NCBI GenBank assembly: GCA_934131695.1
Contig: CAKOZV010000002.1
Coordinates: 1 to 64,000, forward strand
DNA: 64,000 nucleotides
Source: an uncultured Bacilli bacterium
GTDB lineage: Bacteria; Bacillota_I; Bacilli_A; RF39; UBA660
Direction of reading: 5' to 3'
Positions 53,512 through 61,239 of the stretch are shown in pieces. Under the pieces are notes generated by a model that saw only the letters and a list, made by a program, of their open reading frames with translations, searched no databases and had not been told where the DNA came from. Position numbers and translations under genes: made by a program. How positions within the stretch are numbered: the first letter of the stretch is position 1; each line of letters starts with the position of its first letter.

Positions 53512-53922
53512 ATGATTAGAAAATGTACAGACGAAGATATAAGTGATGAAGAATGTGAAAAGGTTATTGATCCCTTTTATGAAAACTATGATAGTTATTT
53601 GGAAGAATATGTTATTCCTGAAGTTATAGCATTTAATATTGCTAGTTCTTTTTATAGAAATGCTATGTGGAAAGCAACTTTTGAACAACATTTTAATTCT
53701 GCTTTTGATACATTTAATCTGATGTGTAGAAATTATAAAAAAATGAAAGGTGAGGTTATTAAACTGCTCAGATTAAAATATTCTTTAGAAATTATCAACG
53801 AAGATCCTTTACAGACTCGTCACCGGTTTTTAATAATTCTAACTTTTCATTTAATGTTTCTGTCAATAAGTCTAATGCATAAATCTTTGTTTTTCCAAAT
53901 TTATTTTTATTCATTTCATTAA
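53512..53922 (+). CDS. Small unknown protein convergent with the KAP NTPase
   Basis: A 136-residue protein, acidic in its first 45 residues (TDEDISDEECEKVIDPFYE), then helical (ASSFYRNAMWKATFEQHFNSAFDTFN). It has a strong TTGGAGGATAG site. Its last 42 codons run antisense to the end of the KAP gene and have an odd hydrophobic composition, suggesting that the original C-terminus was lost at a junction and replaced by read-through. The first 95 residues are probably the genuine protein. Unrecognised; it could be a partner of the KAP protein. Confidence 0.5.
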   Translation: MIRKCTDEDISDEECEKVIDPFYENYDSYLEEYVIPEVIAFNIASSFYRNAMWKATFEQHFNSAFDTFNLMCRNYKKMKGEVIKLLRLKYSLEIINEDPLQTRHRFLIILTFHLMFLSISLMHKSLFFQIYFYSFH

Positions 53923-55720
53923 TTCTTTTTATCAAAAGTTCAAGATTTTCTCTATCCATCATATAAAAATCCCTTATATTACCAAAATGATAAACATTGT
54001 CTATTGTATATTTGAAATAAAAAATATCTTTTGTAGGACACTTTTTAATATTTTCTATAATTAAATTAACATCCAATTTATTTAAAAATCCCTCGCCATG
54101 AATAACATTATTCTTGATATAAAGGTTATAAAGTTTTTCACCCCAGTTTTCTGATAACAATATAGTAACTATTGTATCGGAACTATTTTTACTTCTATTT
54201 TGATTAATAATGTCATTAAATTCTTTTGAATACTTATTGTAAACATCCACTGTTTTTTGATCATTTAACATTGTATGAAAATCAATATAATCAACTTTAT
54301 TATCAACTAAGCTTTTCTTCATTAGAGCTACTAACTGCTCAATATAATCAGGAAATAGTCCAATTACTTCTAAGCCTGATATAATCCTTAATAATTTGGG
54401 AAAAACTTGATATCCATAATGAAAATTTTTAATCATTTTATCTAAATATTCTTTTATTTCACTATCTTCTAATTCCCAATAAGCTTCTAAATTAAAATAT
54501 GGATCATCATTTGGTAAAGCATTTTCTATTTCAACTGTTATATATTGATTTAAAGTGTTCTTCATCTGACTTAAATTAAGGCTAGAAGAACATAAATAAT
54601 CACTAATAAAATCAAACGCAGTAAAATAATCAGTCATTTTTTGTAATCCATCATCAGTGAATGATGTTGCACCAGAATATTTTGCACCATTTAATTTTTG
54701 TTTTATTTCAACACCATTTTTTAATAATACAGACATATGAATTGTATTAATAAATGTTAATTCTAAAATTCTATTTTCTTTTTCTTCATATTTTTGCTTT
54801 TTAATTTGATTAAATATAATTTCATATTCATTTAATAAAAAAATTATAGTTCTAATGTTACAACAATTATCTTTTTTTAGCGTTTCAACTAATAAACTCT
54901 TTTGGGATTTCAAATACTCATAGTATTTCTTATTTTTAACATGGTTTTCTAAAAGATTATTTATTATTTTTTCCAAATTTGGCACATAATCTATAGTTTT
55001 ACCAATTAATTTTTCTTTTATTAATTTATACTTATTTTCTGTGTTATATGTTTTGTTAACTCTTTTTTTAATATCTTCTATCTTTGGCTTAGTAACTGTA
55101 TCATCACTTTGCCATGAATTAACTTTTTTCTTTTCGCCATACTCAATATTATTATATAAGCAACTAATTATTTTTAATTCATAATTATTATCTATATTTA
55201 GCTTTTCTATTTCGTTTTCGTTAGCAACTATAATACACTTAACATTCTTGTGTTCCACATAATCATTAATAAACCCCAAGACTTCATTAATAGGTATATT
55301 AACTCTTTCTAAATCGTCAAATATAATTAATTTTTTCGAAACATCTATAAAATTACTCATTAACTCAGTTGCATCAATACTTTTTGCATCTGGTAAAGGT
55401 ATTTTAAAAATACTTGAAATGGCCGATGAAAAGCTTCTATAACCAGCGCCTAATATTTTGCCTCCCTTTTTTATTTTTTTATTTATTTTCATATTTTTGT
55501 TCATTATTGAGTATAGTATTTTTTTACTTATATCACTTGTATTACTAAGCCCATATAAAGAAACATATACACTATCATTAATTTTTGCTAGTATTTTGTT
55601 TTTAACAAAATATGTTTTACCGCATCCCCACTCTCCATTAAGTAGAATTGCATACTGACTATTAACATCAGAGTAGTATGTTTTAATTATTTCAATTATT
55701 TCTTCCTCGCTTAAATTCAT
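53795..55720 (-). CDS. KAP-family P-loop NTPase, defence-associated
   Basis: A 641-residue STAND/KAP-type ATPase. Walker A NGEWGCGKTYF is near residues 29-39 and Walker B KLIIFDDLERV near 130-140, with IIVANENEIEKL (sensor-like) near 162-173. The remaining 450 residues are helical. KAP NTPases are membrane- or phage-defence-linked sensors; no membrane helices are evident here. AAGGAGG precedes the ATG. It ends in TGA immediately followed by TAA. Upstream lies a hairpin with a T-run that may terminate a lost upstream gene. Confidence 0.78.
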   Translation of the reverse strand: MNLSEEEIIEIIKTYYSDVNSQYAILLNGEWGCGKTYFVKNKILAKINDSVYVSLYGLSNTSDISKKILYSIMNKNMKINKKIKKGGKILGAGYRSFSSAISSIFKIPLPDAKSIDATELMSNFIDVSKKLIIFDDLERVNIPINEVLGFINDYVEHKNVKCIIVANENEIEKLNIDNNYELKIISCLYNNIEYGEKKKVNSWQSDDTVTKPKIEDIKKRVNKTYNTENKYKLIKEKLIGKTIDYVPNLEKIINNLLENHVKNKKYYEYLKSQKSLLVETLKKDNCCNIRTIIFLLNEYEIIFNQIKKQKYEEKENRILELTFINTIHMSVLLKNGVEIKQKLNGAKYSGATSFTDDGLQKMTDYFTAFDFISDYLCSSSLNLSQMKNTLNQYITVEIENALPNDDPYFNLEAYWELEDSEIKEYLDKMIKNFHYGYQVFPKLLRIISGLEVIGLFPDYIEQLVALMKKSLVDNKVDYIDFHTMLNDQKTVDVYNKYSKEFNDIINQNRSKNSSDTIVTILLSENWGEKLYNLYIKNNVIHGEGFLNKLDVNLIIENIKKCPTKDIFYFKYTIDNVYHFGNIRDFYMMDRENLELLIKRINEMNKNKFGKTKIYALDLLTETLNEKLELLKTGDESVKDLR

Positions 55721-55751
55721 AACAATTCTATCCTCCTTATAAAAGAAAAAA

Positions 55752-55774
55752 TTCTATACTATAATTGTATAGAA
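55752..55774 (-). terminator. Terminator-like hairpin upstream of the KAP gene
   Basis: TTCTATAC/GTATAGAA, a perfect 8-bp inverted repeat with a 7-base loop, followed on the minus strand by T6C. It sits before the KAP gene, so it either terminates a vanished upstream gene or attenuates the KAP transcript. Confidence 0.6.
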
Positions 55775-55840
55775 CTCTATGATTACATTATACTACTTTA
55801 TCTCTTAAATGTCTGCAATAATCATGCAATTTTAACAAAA

Positions 55841-55865
55841 CTTGTTCCCGAGTTGTTCCCAAGAA
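55841..55865. repeat. Inner boundary repeat, right copy
   Basis: TTGTTCCC, three bases, TTGTTCCCAAGAA, same orientation as 47758-47782. On the minus strand it is read as SWEQLGNKFC and stop, similar to the SWEQMGN end at the left copy. Confidence 0.75.
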
Positions 55866-55911
55866 TTATTTTCATTCTTCTCTATACTCACAGCCCCTTA
55901 TAAAATGGGCA

Positions 55912-56043
55912 TAAAAAATGAGAGCACGGTTAAATGCTCTCTTCAGGGGGTTTCGGTAAGTATATCTACACAAAAAACAGTAGATTATACTTCATGATAA
56001 ATAGTAAAAGCTACCTATCATGTAACTTAATAATAACTAAAAA
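55912..56043 (-). ncRNA. Probable small RNA, island attachment site
   Basis: A transcript of about 130 bases is predicted on the minus strand. It starts after TTGACA-N17-TATTAT (56049-56077), has a CATGATA/TATCATG stem, a second stem ATCTAC/GTAGAT, a single-stranded C-rich segment ACCCCCTGAA, then the GAGAGCA/TGCTCTC stem and T6 tail. No open frame with a ribosome site is present. C-rich unpaired runs flanked by stems are typical of Bacillota base-pairing RNAs. I could not name the family. Confidence 0.6.
55914..55950. repeat. Outer boundary repeat, right copy
   Basis: AAAAATGAGAG, a variable stretch, GCTCTCTTCAGGGGG, matching 47623-47655 in order and orientation. On the minus strand it forms the GAGAGCA/TGCTCTC terminator stem of the small RNA at this site. 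Confidence 0.75.
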
Positions 56044-56044
56044 A

Positions 56045-56073
56045 TGCTAAGATGTCAATTTTATTTCCGAAAC
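56045..56073 (-). promoter_or_regulatory. Promoter of the small RNA
   Basis: On the minus strand TTGACA, 17 bases, TATTAT, immediately upstream of the predicted RNA and 20 bases downstream of recG. Confidence 0.75.
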
Positions 56074-56090
56074 TTTCCACTTCTTTACAC

Positions 56091-58082
56091 TTAACTATGT
56101 ATAATTGATTCAATAATTTTCATCTTTAATTGTTTTTCTTCTTCTGTCTTTTTTAATAAATACTGATAAGAATCTTCTCTTGCTCTTAAAAGAATAGAAT
56201 AATCATTCTTTATATTAGCTATTTTAAAAGACATATCACCACTTTGTTTAGTACCAAATAAATCACCATGACCTCTTAGTTTAAAGTCTTCTTCACTTAT
56301 TTCAAACCCATCAGTAGTCTTTTCCATAATATGAAGTCTTTCAGTATCTTGATTACTTATTAAAACACAATGTGACTGTAAATCATTTCTTCCTACTCTT
56401 CCTCTTAACTGATGAAGTGTTGAAAGTCCAAATCTATTAGCATCAAATATAACCATCATAGTAGCATTAGGAACATCTACTCCTACTTCAATAACAGTTG
56501 TACTAATTAGTATTTGACACTTATTAAGAAGAAAGTCATTCATAACTTTATCTTTAGCTGCTGTAGCCATCTTACCATGAACTAGTCCTATCTTATATTT
56601 ACTACCAAAAGCGACTGTTAATTTATCTTTAAGTTCATTGACATTAGTTAAATCACTATTTTCACTTTCTTCTATCAAAGGTGCTATTACATATATCTGA
56701 TGATCTTGTTTCAATTCTTCATACATCATGGCTAAAACATCTTTCATCTCAGCCTCATTCTTTAACACTGTATGAATCTTCTTTCTCCCCTTTGGTCTTG
56801 TCTTAATAGTAGATACATCCATATCACCAAAGATAGTTAAAGCATAAGTTCTTGGTATGGGAGTAGCACTCATATATAAGGTATCTGGTTTCTTACCCTT
56901 ATTTTCTAAATTAGCTCGTTGATTAACACCAAACCTATGTTGCTCATCAGTAATAACTAATCCCAGATTGTTATACTCTACCTCTTCTTGAATTAAAGAA
57001 TGAGTTCCAATAATAACATCTATATCATTATTAGCAAGGCTTGTTAAAATCTTATCTTTATCCCTCTTACTAGTTGATCCTGTTAATAAGGCAATATTTA
57101 TATCAGTATCTTTAAAGATATCTTTCATATTATTATAATGCTGGGTAGCAAGTATTTCAGTAGGAGCCATTAAAGCACTCTGATAGCCTGCTAGATAGTT
57201 AGCATAGATAGCAAGAAAAGAAACAATTGTCTTACCACTACCAACATCACCTTGTAATAACCTATTCATTTTCCCTTCACTAGTTAGGTCCTTTACAATA
57301 TCAGAAACTGCTTTTTCCTGATCAGTTGTAAGCTCAAAAGGAAGTGTTTTAATAAAATCTTCTACCTTCTTAGTATCTATTTCTTTTTTTATACCAGAAT
57401 TTTTATTCTTATTTTCCATTTTTAAATAGTTAATCTTAAACATAAAAGAAAATAACTCTTCATACTTAAGTCTATTCTTTGCTTCCTCTAACTTTTCAAG
57501 AGATGGTGGATTATGTACTATATTTAAAGCGGTTCTTTTATTAACAAAGTTATACTTTTCTTGATACTCTAAAGGGATAAAATCTGTTATTTCTTTATAA
57601 TTACCTAGTAAAGCCATATTTATATAAGTAGACATATTCTTATTAGTAAGACCACTAGTTAAATGATAAACTGGTTCTATCTTAATCTTCGCAGATAACG
57701 TTTCTAACTTTATATCAGATGCTGTAATAACATTCTTTCTCTTATCAAATTTACCTATTACTGTAACACCAGTACCTACTGCTAAATGACTTTTTAGAAA
57801 GGCTCTATTAAATATAGATATACCAACTACTCCTGATGAAGTAACTAATCTAAAGTTCATTTTATTAAGTCCTGCTTTAAACCTAACTAAGATTGGACTA
57901 CTTTCTATTCTTCCATCTATAATAATATGATCACCATCTACTGTATCAGTAAGTGATCCTCTTTTCAAAATATCATAACGAAATGGATAATGGGTTACCA
58001 AATCATCTACTGTGGTAATCCCTATTTTATTCAAAAGGACTAAAGACCTTGGTCCTATCCCTCTAACATCTTTCAATGCCAC
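56091..58082 (-). CDS. recG: RecG ATP-dependent DNA helicase
   Basis: A 663-residue RecG that remodels stalled replication forks. The N-terminal wedge/OB domain is present (GVVGISIFNRAFLKS). Helicase motifs: I LLQGDVGSGKT near 277, II ITDEQHRFG near 380, III MSATPIPRT, and VI QLRGRVGR near 558, with the TRG-type C-terminal segment FKLRGHGDLFGTKQSG. Of several alternative starts, the GTG at 58082 fits the AGAGGTGG site and begins ALKDVRGIGPR, the usual RecG opening. Monocistronic, divergent from the unknown gene at 58172. Confidence 0.96.
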   Translation of the reverse strand: MALKDVRGIGPRSLVLLNKIGITTVDDLVTHYPFRYDILKRGSLTDTVDGDHIIIDGRIESSPILVRFKAGLNKMNFRLVTSSGVVGISIFNRAFLKSHLAVGTGVTVIGKFDKRKNVITASDIKLETLSAKIKIEPVYHLTSGLTNKNMSTYINMALLGNYKEITDFIPLEYQEKYNFVNKRTALNIVHNPPSLEKLEEAKNRLKYEELFSFMFKINYLKMENKNKNSGIKKEIDTKKVEDFIKTLPFELTTDQEKAVSDIVKDLTSEGKMNRLLQGDVGSGKTIVSFLAIYANYLAGYQSALMAPTEILATQHYNNMKDIFKDTDINIALLTGSTSKRDKDKILTSLANNDIDVIIGTHSLIQEEVEYNNLGLVITDEQHRFGVNQRANLENKGKKPDTLYMSATPIPRTYALTIFGDMDVSTIKTRPKGRKKIHTVLKNEAEMKDVLAMMYEELKQDHQIYVIAPLIEESENSDLTNVNELKDKLTVAFGSKYKIGLVHGKMATAAKDKVMNDFLLNKCQILISTTVIEVGVDVPNATMMVIFDANRFGLSTLHQLRGRVGRNDLQSHCVLISNQDTERLHIMEKTTDGFEISEEDFKLRGHGDLFGTKQSGDMSFKIANIKNDYSILLRAREDSYQYLLKKTEEEKQLKMKIIESIIHS

Positions 58083-58171
58083 AACTACCACCTCTTCTTC
58101 TGCCTGATATTATATCACATTTTTAGGAATTTTTGAAGATGAAAACACATAAAATATTATAAGGAGGCTTA

Positions 58172-58768
58172 ATGAAATTAATTATTGATGACATGATAGA
58201 AGATAATGATAATCTTCTTTTAACCAATAAGTTTGTCACTGGTTTTAGACTTAAACTTGCTCTTACTAGTGATAATATTGTTATCGTATTACCTAGTAAA
58301 ATAGATATTTCTCTTACTAATTTAACCTTTAAAGAGATAAAAAAGATTAATCAGAATCTATATACTCTTAAAGAGACATTAGAGATATTTAAAAATTATC
58401 AAAAAGAACTTATCTTAACTATTTCTAGGTTAGAGGATAAGACTAATCTATTTATTGATTTAATTCTAGTAGAAATACAAAAGTATAGTAATTTAAACTT
58501 TTCATTTGAAACTAGTGATGATGCTATTTATAAATATTTAAAGAATACTAGTTATCCTAGTTATTTAATTACAGGTGATTGCAAAGATAAAGTCATAATA
58601 AAAAGAAAAGATAAGAATTATTTCTTTAATAAAGTATCTAGCATAACTAACCTTTATAAATTATTAAATAATCATTCTAACTCTTTTCCTTTATATATTA
58701 TAATTCAAGAAAATATGAAAAAGTCTTTGCTTTTTAACACATCATTGCTCCGTCTACTTGAAGAATAG
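58172..58768 (+). CDS. Unknown 198-residue protein
   Basis: A cytoplasmic protein rich in Leu, Ile, Asn and Lys with no signal or membrane segments. A helical middle (residues 75-125) separates two beta-rich ends. I do not recognise it. AAGGAGG precedes the ATG seven bases upstream. It diverges from recG, and its last 35 bases overlap the end of the convergent reductase gene, sharing the gene end without a clear terminator. Confidence 0.65.
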   Translation: MKLIIDDMIEDNDNLLLTNKFVTGFRLKLALTSDNIVIVLPSKIDISLTNLTFKEIKKINQNLYTLKETLEIFKNYQKELILTISRLEDKTNLFIDLILVEIQKYSNLNFSFETSDDAIYKYLKNTSYPSYLITGDCKDKVIIKRKDKNYFFNKVSSITNLYKLLNNHSNSFPLYIIIQENMKKSLLFNTSLLRLLEE

Positions 58769-59474
58769 TTCCTGTTACATAACTTGCTTTATCACTTGCT
58801 AAGAATAGTATGGCATTAGCTATATCTTTAGGATCACCTATTCTTCCTAATGGTATCATAGCAATTAAAGGTTTAATCATTTCATCTGGTAAATTTTTAA
58901 CCATATCAGTATTAGTTATACCAGGTGCTACAGCATTTACTCTTATTTTCTTTTTACCTAACTCTCTTGCTAAACTCTTAGTTAAACCGTTAACAGCAAA
59001 TTTACTAGTTGGATATAGACAGCCACTAGGTTGACCATAAAAGCTTACCATAGAGCTGACATTTACAATTGATGGATTCTCCCCTGTCATATATGGAATA
59101 ACTGCTTTAGAAGTATCAAATACCCCTTTTATATTTAGATTAATAATCTTATCACACTCTTCTTCTGTATAGCTTGTTATAGGTGTACTTGAAGATACTC
59201 CAGCATTATTTACTAAAATATCAATTTTACCATATTTAGTAGCTATTTCTTTAGCTACTTTTTCCATTTCTTCTAGATTAGCTAAATCAGTAAAATATCC
59301 TTCTACTTTATATTCATTATTTTCTTCTTTTAAAGAATTAATTGCTTTTGTAACACTTTCTTCACGTGATCCGAAAAGTATTACTCTAGCTCCTTCTTTT
59401 AGAAATTCTTCTACAGTAGTGTAACCAATCCCTCTAGTACCTCCGGTTACTAAAACTACTTTTTCATTAAACAT
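58734..59474 (-). CDS. Short-chain dehydrogenase/reductase, FabG-like
   Basis: A 246-residue SDR. Cofactor motif TGGTRGIG is at residues 9-16, LVNNAGVSS near 89, catalytic Ser in NVSSMVSF near 140, and YPTSK near 154-158. The tail GTILQVDGAMMC is typical of FabG-type 3-oxoacyl reductases, and the Arg in the first helix suggests NADPH. A longer frame starts four codons earlier, but AAGGTG fits the ATG at 59474. There are no other fatty-acid genes nearby, so it may reduce another keto substrate. Confidence 0.88.
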   Translation of the reverse strand: MFNEKVVLVTGGTRGIGYTTVEEFLKEGARVILFGSREESVTKAINSLKEENNEYKVEGYFTDLANLEEMEKVAKEIATKYGKIDILVNNAGVSSSTPITSYTEEECDKIINLNIKGVFDTSKAVIPYMTGENPSIVNVSSMVSFYGQPSGCLYPTSKFAVNGLTKSLARELGKKKIRVNAVAPGITNTDMVKNLPDEMIKPLIAMIPLGRIGDPKDIANAILFLASDKASYVTGTILQVDGAMMC

Positions 59475-59609
59475 TATTATCATCACCTTCCATTTTAATT
59501 ATAACAAGAGATAGTACTTATAGGTAAATAATCTTTGAAAGATGACACAATTTGACAAAAAAATAAGATACCAAGAGTATCTTTTATATTTATAATTTAA
59601 ATTCTCGAA

Positions 59610-59685
59610 TGGTGGTTCCAGGTGGAATCGAACCACCGACACAAGGATTTTCAGTCCTTTGCTCTACCGACTGAGCTATGAAACC
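59610..59685 (-). tRNA. tRNA-Phe (anticodon GAA)
   Basis: A 76-base cloverleaf; GGTTTCA/TGGAACC acceptor, anticodon loop CTGAAAA, encoded CCA. Last of ten tRNAs transcribed leftward. Confidence 0.97.
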
Positions 59686-59691
59686 AAATAA

Positions 59692-59768
59692 TGGCGGTTC
59701 CGACGGGGCTCGAACCCGCGATCTTCTGCGTGACAGGCAGACGTGTTAACCAGCTGCACCACGGAACC
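59692..59768 (-). tRNA. tRNA-Asp (anticodon GTC)
   Basis: A 77-base cloverleaf; GGTTCCG/CGGAACC acceptor, discriminator G, anticodon loop CTGTCAC, encoded CCA. Confidence 0.97.
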
Positions 59769-59772
59769 ATTA

Positions 59773-59848
59773 TGGTTGCGGGAGGAGGACTCGAACCTCC
59801 GACCTCTGGGTTATGAGCCCAACGAGCTACCAACTGCTCCATCCCGCG
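59773..59848 (-). tRNA. Initiator tRNA-fMet (anticodon CAT)
   Basis: Anticodon loop CTCATAA closed by three G-C pairs, and an unpaired C1-A72 at the acceptor end (CGCGGGA/TCCCGCA). Both are initiator features. CCA is encoded. Confidence 0.96.
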
Positions 59849-59869
59849 ATATCAATATATAAATTTAAG

Positions 59870-59962
59870 TGGCGGAGGAAAAGGGATTCGAACCCCTGCG
59901 TCGCTTGCGCGACCTCCCGGTTTTCAAGACCGGTCCCTTCAACCAGACTTGGGTATTCCTCC
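59870..59962 (-). tRNA. tRNA-Ser (anticodon TGA)
   Basis: A 93-base tRNA with a long variable arm (GGTCGCGCAAGCGACGC), acceptor GGAGGAA/TTCCTCC, anticodon loop CTTGAAA giving TGA, encoded CCA. Confidence 0.97.
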
Positions 59963-59969
59963 AAATAAG

Positions 59970-60058
59970 TGGTGCCTAAGGCCGGACTTGAACCGGCACG
60001 AAGTATGACCTTCGCAGGATTTTAAGTCCTGTGCGTCTACCAATTCCGCCACTCAGGC
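59970..60058 (-). tRNA. tRNA-Leu (anticodon TAA)
   Basis: An 89-base tRNA; acceptor GCCTGAG/CTTAGGC, anticodon loop CTTAAAA giving TAA, long variable arm, encoded CCA. Confidence 0.96.
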
Positions 60059-60064
60059 ACATCA

Positions 60065-60140
60065 TGGTGACCCGCATGAGATTCGAACTCATGACCCTTT
60101 GATTAAAAGTCAAATGCTCTACCGACTGAGCTAGCGGATC
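60065..60140 (-). tRNA. tRNA-Lys (anticodon TTT)
   Basis: A 76-base cloverleaf; acceptor GATCCGC/GCGGGTC, anticodon loop CTTTTAA, encoded CCA. Confidence 0.97.
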
Positions 60141-60153
60141 AAATATTTAAAAA

Positions 60154-60228
60154 TGGTTGCCTCGGTTAGATTCGAACTAACGCATGTCAGAGTCAAAGTC
60201 TGATGCCTTACCACTTGGCTACGAGGCA
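60154..60228 (-). tRNA. tRNA-Gln (anticodon TTG)
   Basis: A 75-base cloverleaf starting with U1 (TGCCTCG/CGAGGCA), anticodon loop CTTTGAC, encoded CCA. Confidence 0.97.
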
Positions 60229-60238
60229 ATAACTAAGA

Positions 60239-60322
60239 TGGTGGAGAGAGATGGATTCGAACCATCGAACCCGAAGGAACAGATTTACAGTCTGTCGCGT
60301 TTAGCCACTTCGCTACCTCTCC
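60239..60322 (-). tRNA. tRNA-Tyr (anticodon GTA)
   Basis: An 84-base tRNA with long variable arm, acceptor GGAGAGG/CTCTCTCC region, anticodon loop CTGTAAA, encoded CCA. Confidence 0.97.
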
Positions 60323-60339
60323 GACTATAAATAATAAAA

Positions 60340-60415
60340 TGGTGCCGAAACCAGGAATCGAACCCGGAACCTACTGATTACAAATCAGTTGCTCTACCTA
60401 TTGAGCTATTTCGGC
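60340..60415 (-). tRNA. tRNA-Thr (anticodon TGT)
   Basis: A 76-base cloverleaf; GCCGAAA/TTTCGGC acceptor, anticodon loop TTTGTAA, encoded CCA. Confidence 0.97.
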
Positions 60416-60422
60416 ATCTTAA

Positions 60423-60499
60423 TGGTGGGCGATATAGGACTCGAACCTATGACCCCCTGCTTGTAAGGCAGGTGCTCTAACCAACTGAGCTAATCGCCC
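60423..60499 (-). tRNA. tRNA-Val (anticodon TAC)
   Basis: A 77-base cloverleaf; GGGCGAT/ATCGCCC acceptor, anticodon loop CTTACAA, encoded CCA. First tRNA of the operon. Confidence 0.97.
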
Positions 60500-60521
60500 A
60501 AGTAACCACTTGACGAAATTA

Positions 60522-60550
60522 AATATACCAATTTATTTAATGAATGTCAA
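60522..60550 (-). promoter_or_regulatory. Promoter of the ten-tRNA operon
   Basis: On the minus strand TTGACA, 17 bases, TATATT, about 23 bases before mature tRNA-Val. Order of transcription: Val, Thr, Tyr, Gln, Lys, Leu, Ser, fMet, Asp, Phe. Confidence 0.85.
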
Positions 60551-60568
60551 CACTTTTTCCGATTTTTA

Positions 60569-60910
60569 TTATATTTTTTTCTCTTTTAGTGATTTTTCTA
60601 GAAAAATAGCTAAATTTTTAAATCCCGATGGTGTTTCTTTTATCTTGCTTCCCCTATTTTTAGTAATACGATAATCAAGATTAATGGTACTTAATGAGTA
60701 GTGATTATCTTTTTCTTCTCTTACTATTCTCACTCTTATTAATTCACCAATAGTAGCATAATCATTAACATTTTCTATATATTTGTTAGAGATTTCTGAA
60801 ATATGAATTAAACCGCTTGTATTATTATCTAGCTGAACAAAAATTCCATACTCTTTAATACCAGTGACATAACCCAGTACAACAGAACCTATCTTGTACT
60901 TTTCATGCAT
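60569..60910 (-). CDS. S1-domain RNA-binding protein (YugI/CvfD-like)
   Basis: A 113-residue protein: one S1 OB-fold (residues 5-75), opening YKIGSVVLGYVTGIKEYGIFVQL and containing SGLIHISEIS, followed by a short basic C-terminal tail (SGFKNLAIFLEKSLKEK). Length and plan match YugI/GSP13 and CvfD, ribosome-associated stress proteins. The second start codon (ATG) fits the GGTGAGAAG site. It lies upstream of the tRNA operon on the same strand but has no clear terminator before the tRNA promoter. Confidence 0.85.
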   Translation of the reverse strand: MHEKYKIGSVVLGYVTGIKEYGIFVQLDNNTSGLIHISEISNKYIENVNDYATIGELIRVRIVREEKDNHYSLSTINLDYRITKNRGSKIKETPSGFKNLAIFLEKSLKEKKI

Positions 60911-60993
60911 CACTTCTCACCACAAATAGATTATAGCATAATTTTCTCTTTACGAAAAGAAAAAATTTATTTATAATGTTCTTGGTGATAAAA

Positions 60994-61239
60994 ATGAATG
61001 ATGAACAAATAGAAGCTAAAGTAAGAGAAATTATTGATGAGTTACGTCCTTTTCTAGTAAGTGATGGAGGAACTCTTGATTTTGTAAGTTATAAAGATGG
61101 TATTGTCTATGTCAGTTTAGGTGGTGCTTGTGCTGATTGTGACTTTTTAGACGTTACTTTAAAAGACGGAATTGAACAAATGATAATGAACGAAATAGAA
61201 GAAGTTAAAGAAGTAAGAAATATTAATGAAGAAAATTAA
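60994..61239 (+). CDS. NifU C-terminal-domain iron-sulfur scaffold protein
   Basis: An 81-residue protein made only of the NifU C-terminal domain (NfuA-type), which carries an Fe-S cluster between dimers. Markers: IDELRPFLVSDGGTLDFV near residue 13-30 and the ligand pair GGACADCDF near 48-56. Length matches short Bacillota Nfu proteins (YutI-like). An in-frame upstream extension exists, but GGTGAT places the ATG at 60994. Its end overlaps the convergent YutH-like gene by 17 bases. Confidence 0.92.
   Translation: MNDEQIEAKVREIIDELRPFLVSDGGTLDFVSYKDGIVYVSLGGACADCDFLDVTLKDGIEQMIMNEIEEVKEVRNINEEN

Larger units (their letters stand above)
47623..55950. mobile_element. 8.3-kb defence island bounded by nested direct repeats
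   Basis: The region contains only nucleases, DNA-modifying enzymes, a Nudix hydrolase, a KAP-type NTPase and one unknown small protein, and is enclosed by two pairs of direct repeats (outer 47623/55914, inner 47758/55841). The right outer repeat is the terminator of a probable small RNA gene, a common kind of integration site. No intact integrase is present; short open-frame ends at both inner repeats may be its remains. The exact ends are inferred. Confidence 0.6.

Noticed and set aside
59651..59842. A 63-codon minus-strand frame in the tRNA cluster
   Set aside because: It lies wholly across tRNA-Phe, tRNA-Asp and tRNA-fMet and is a chance frame.
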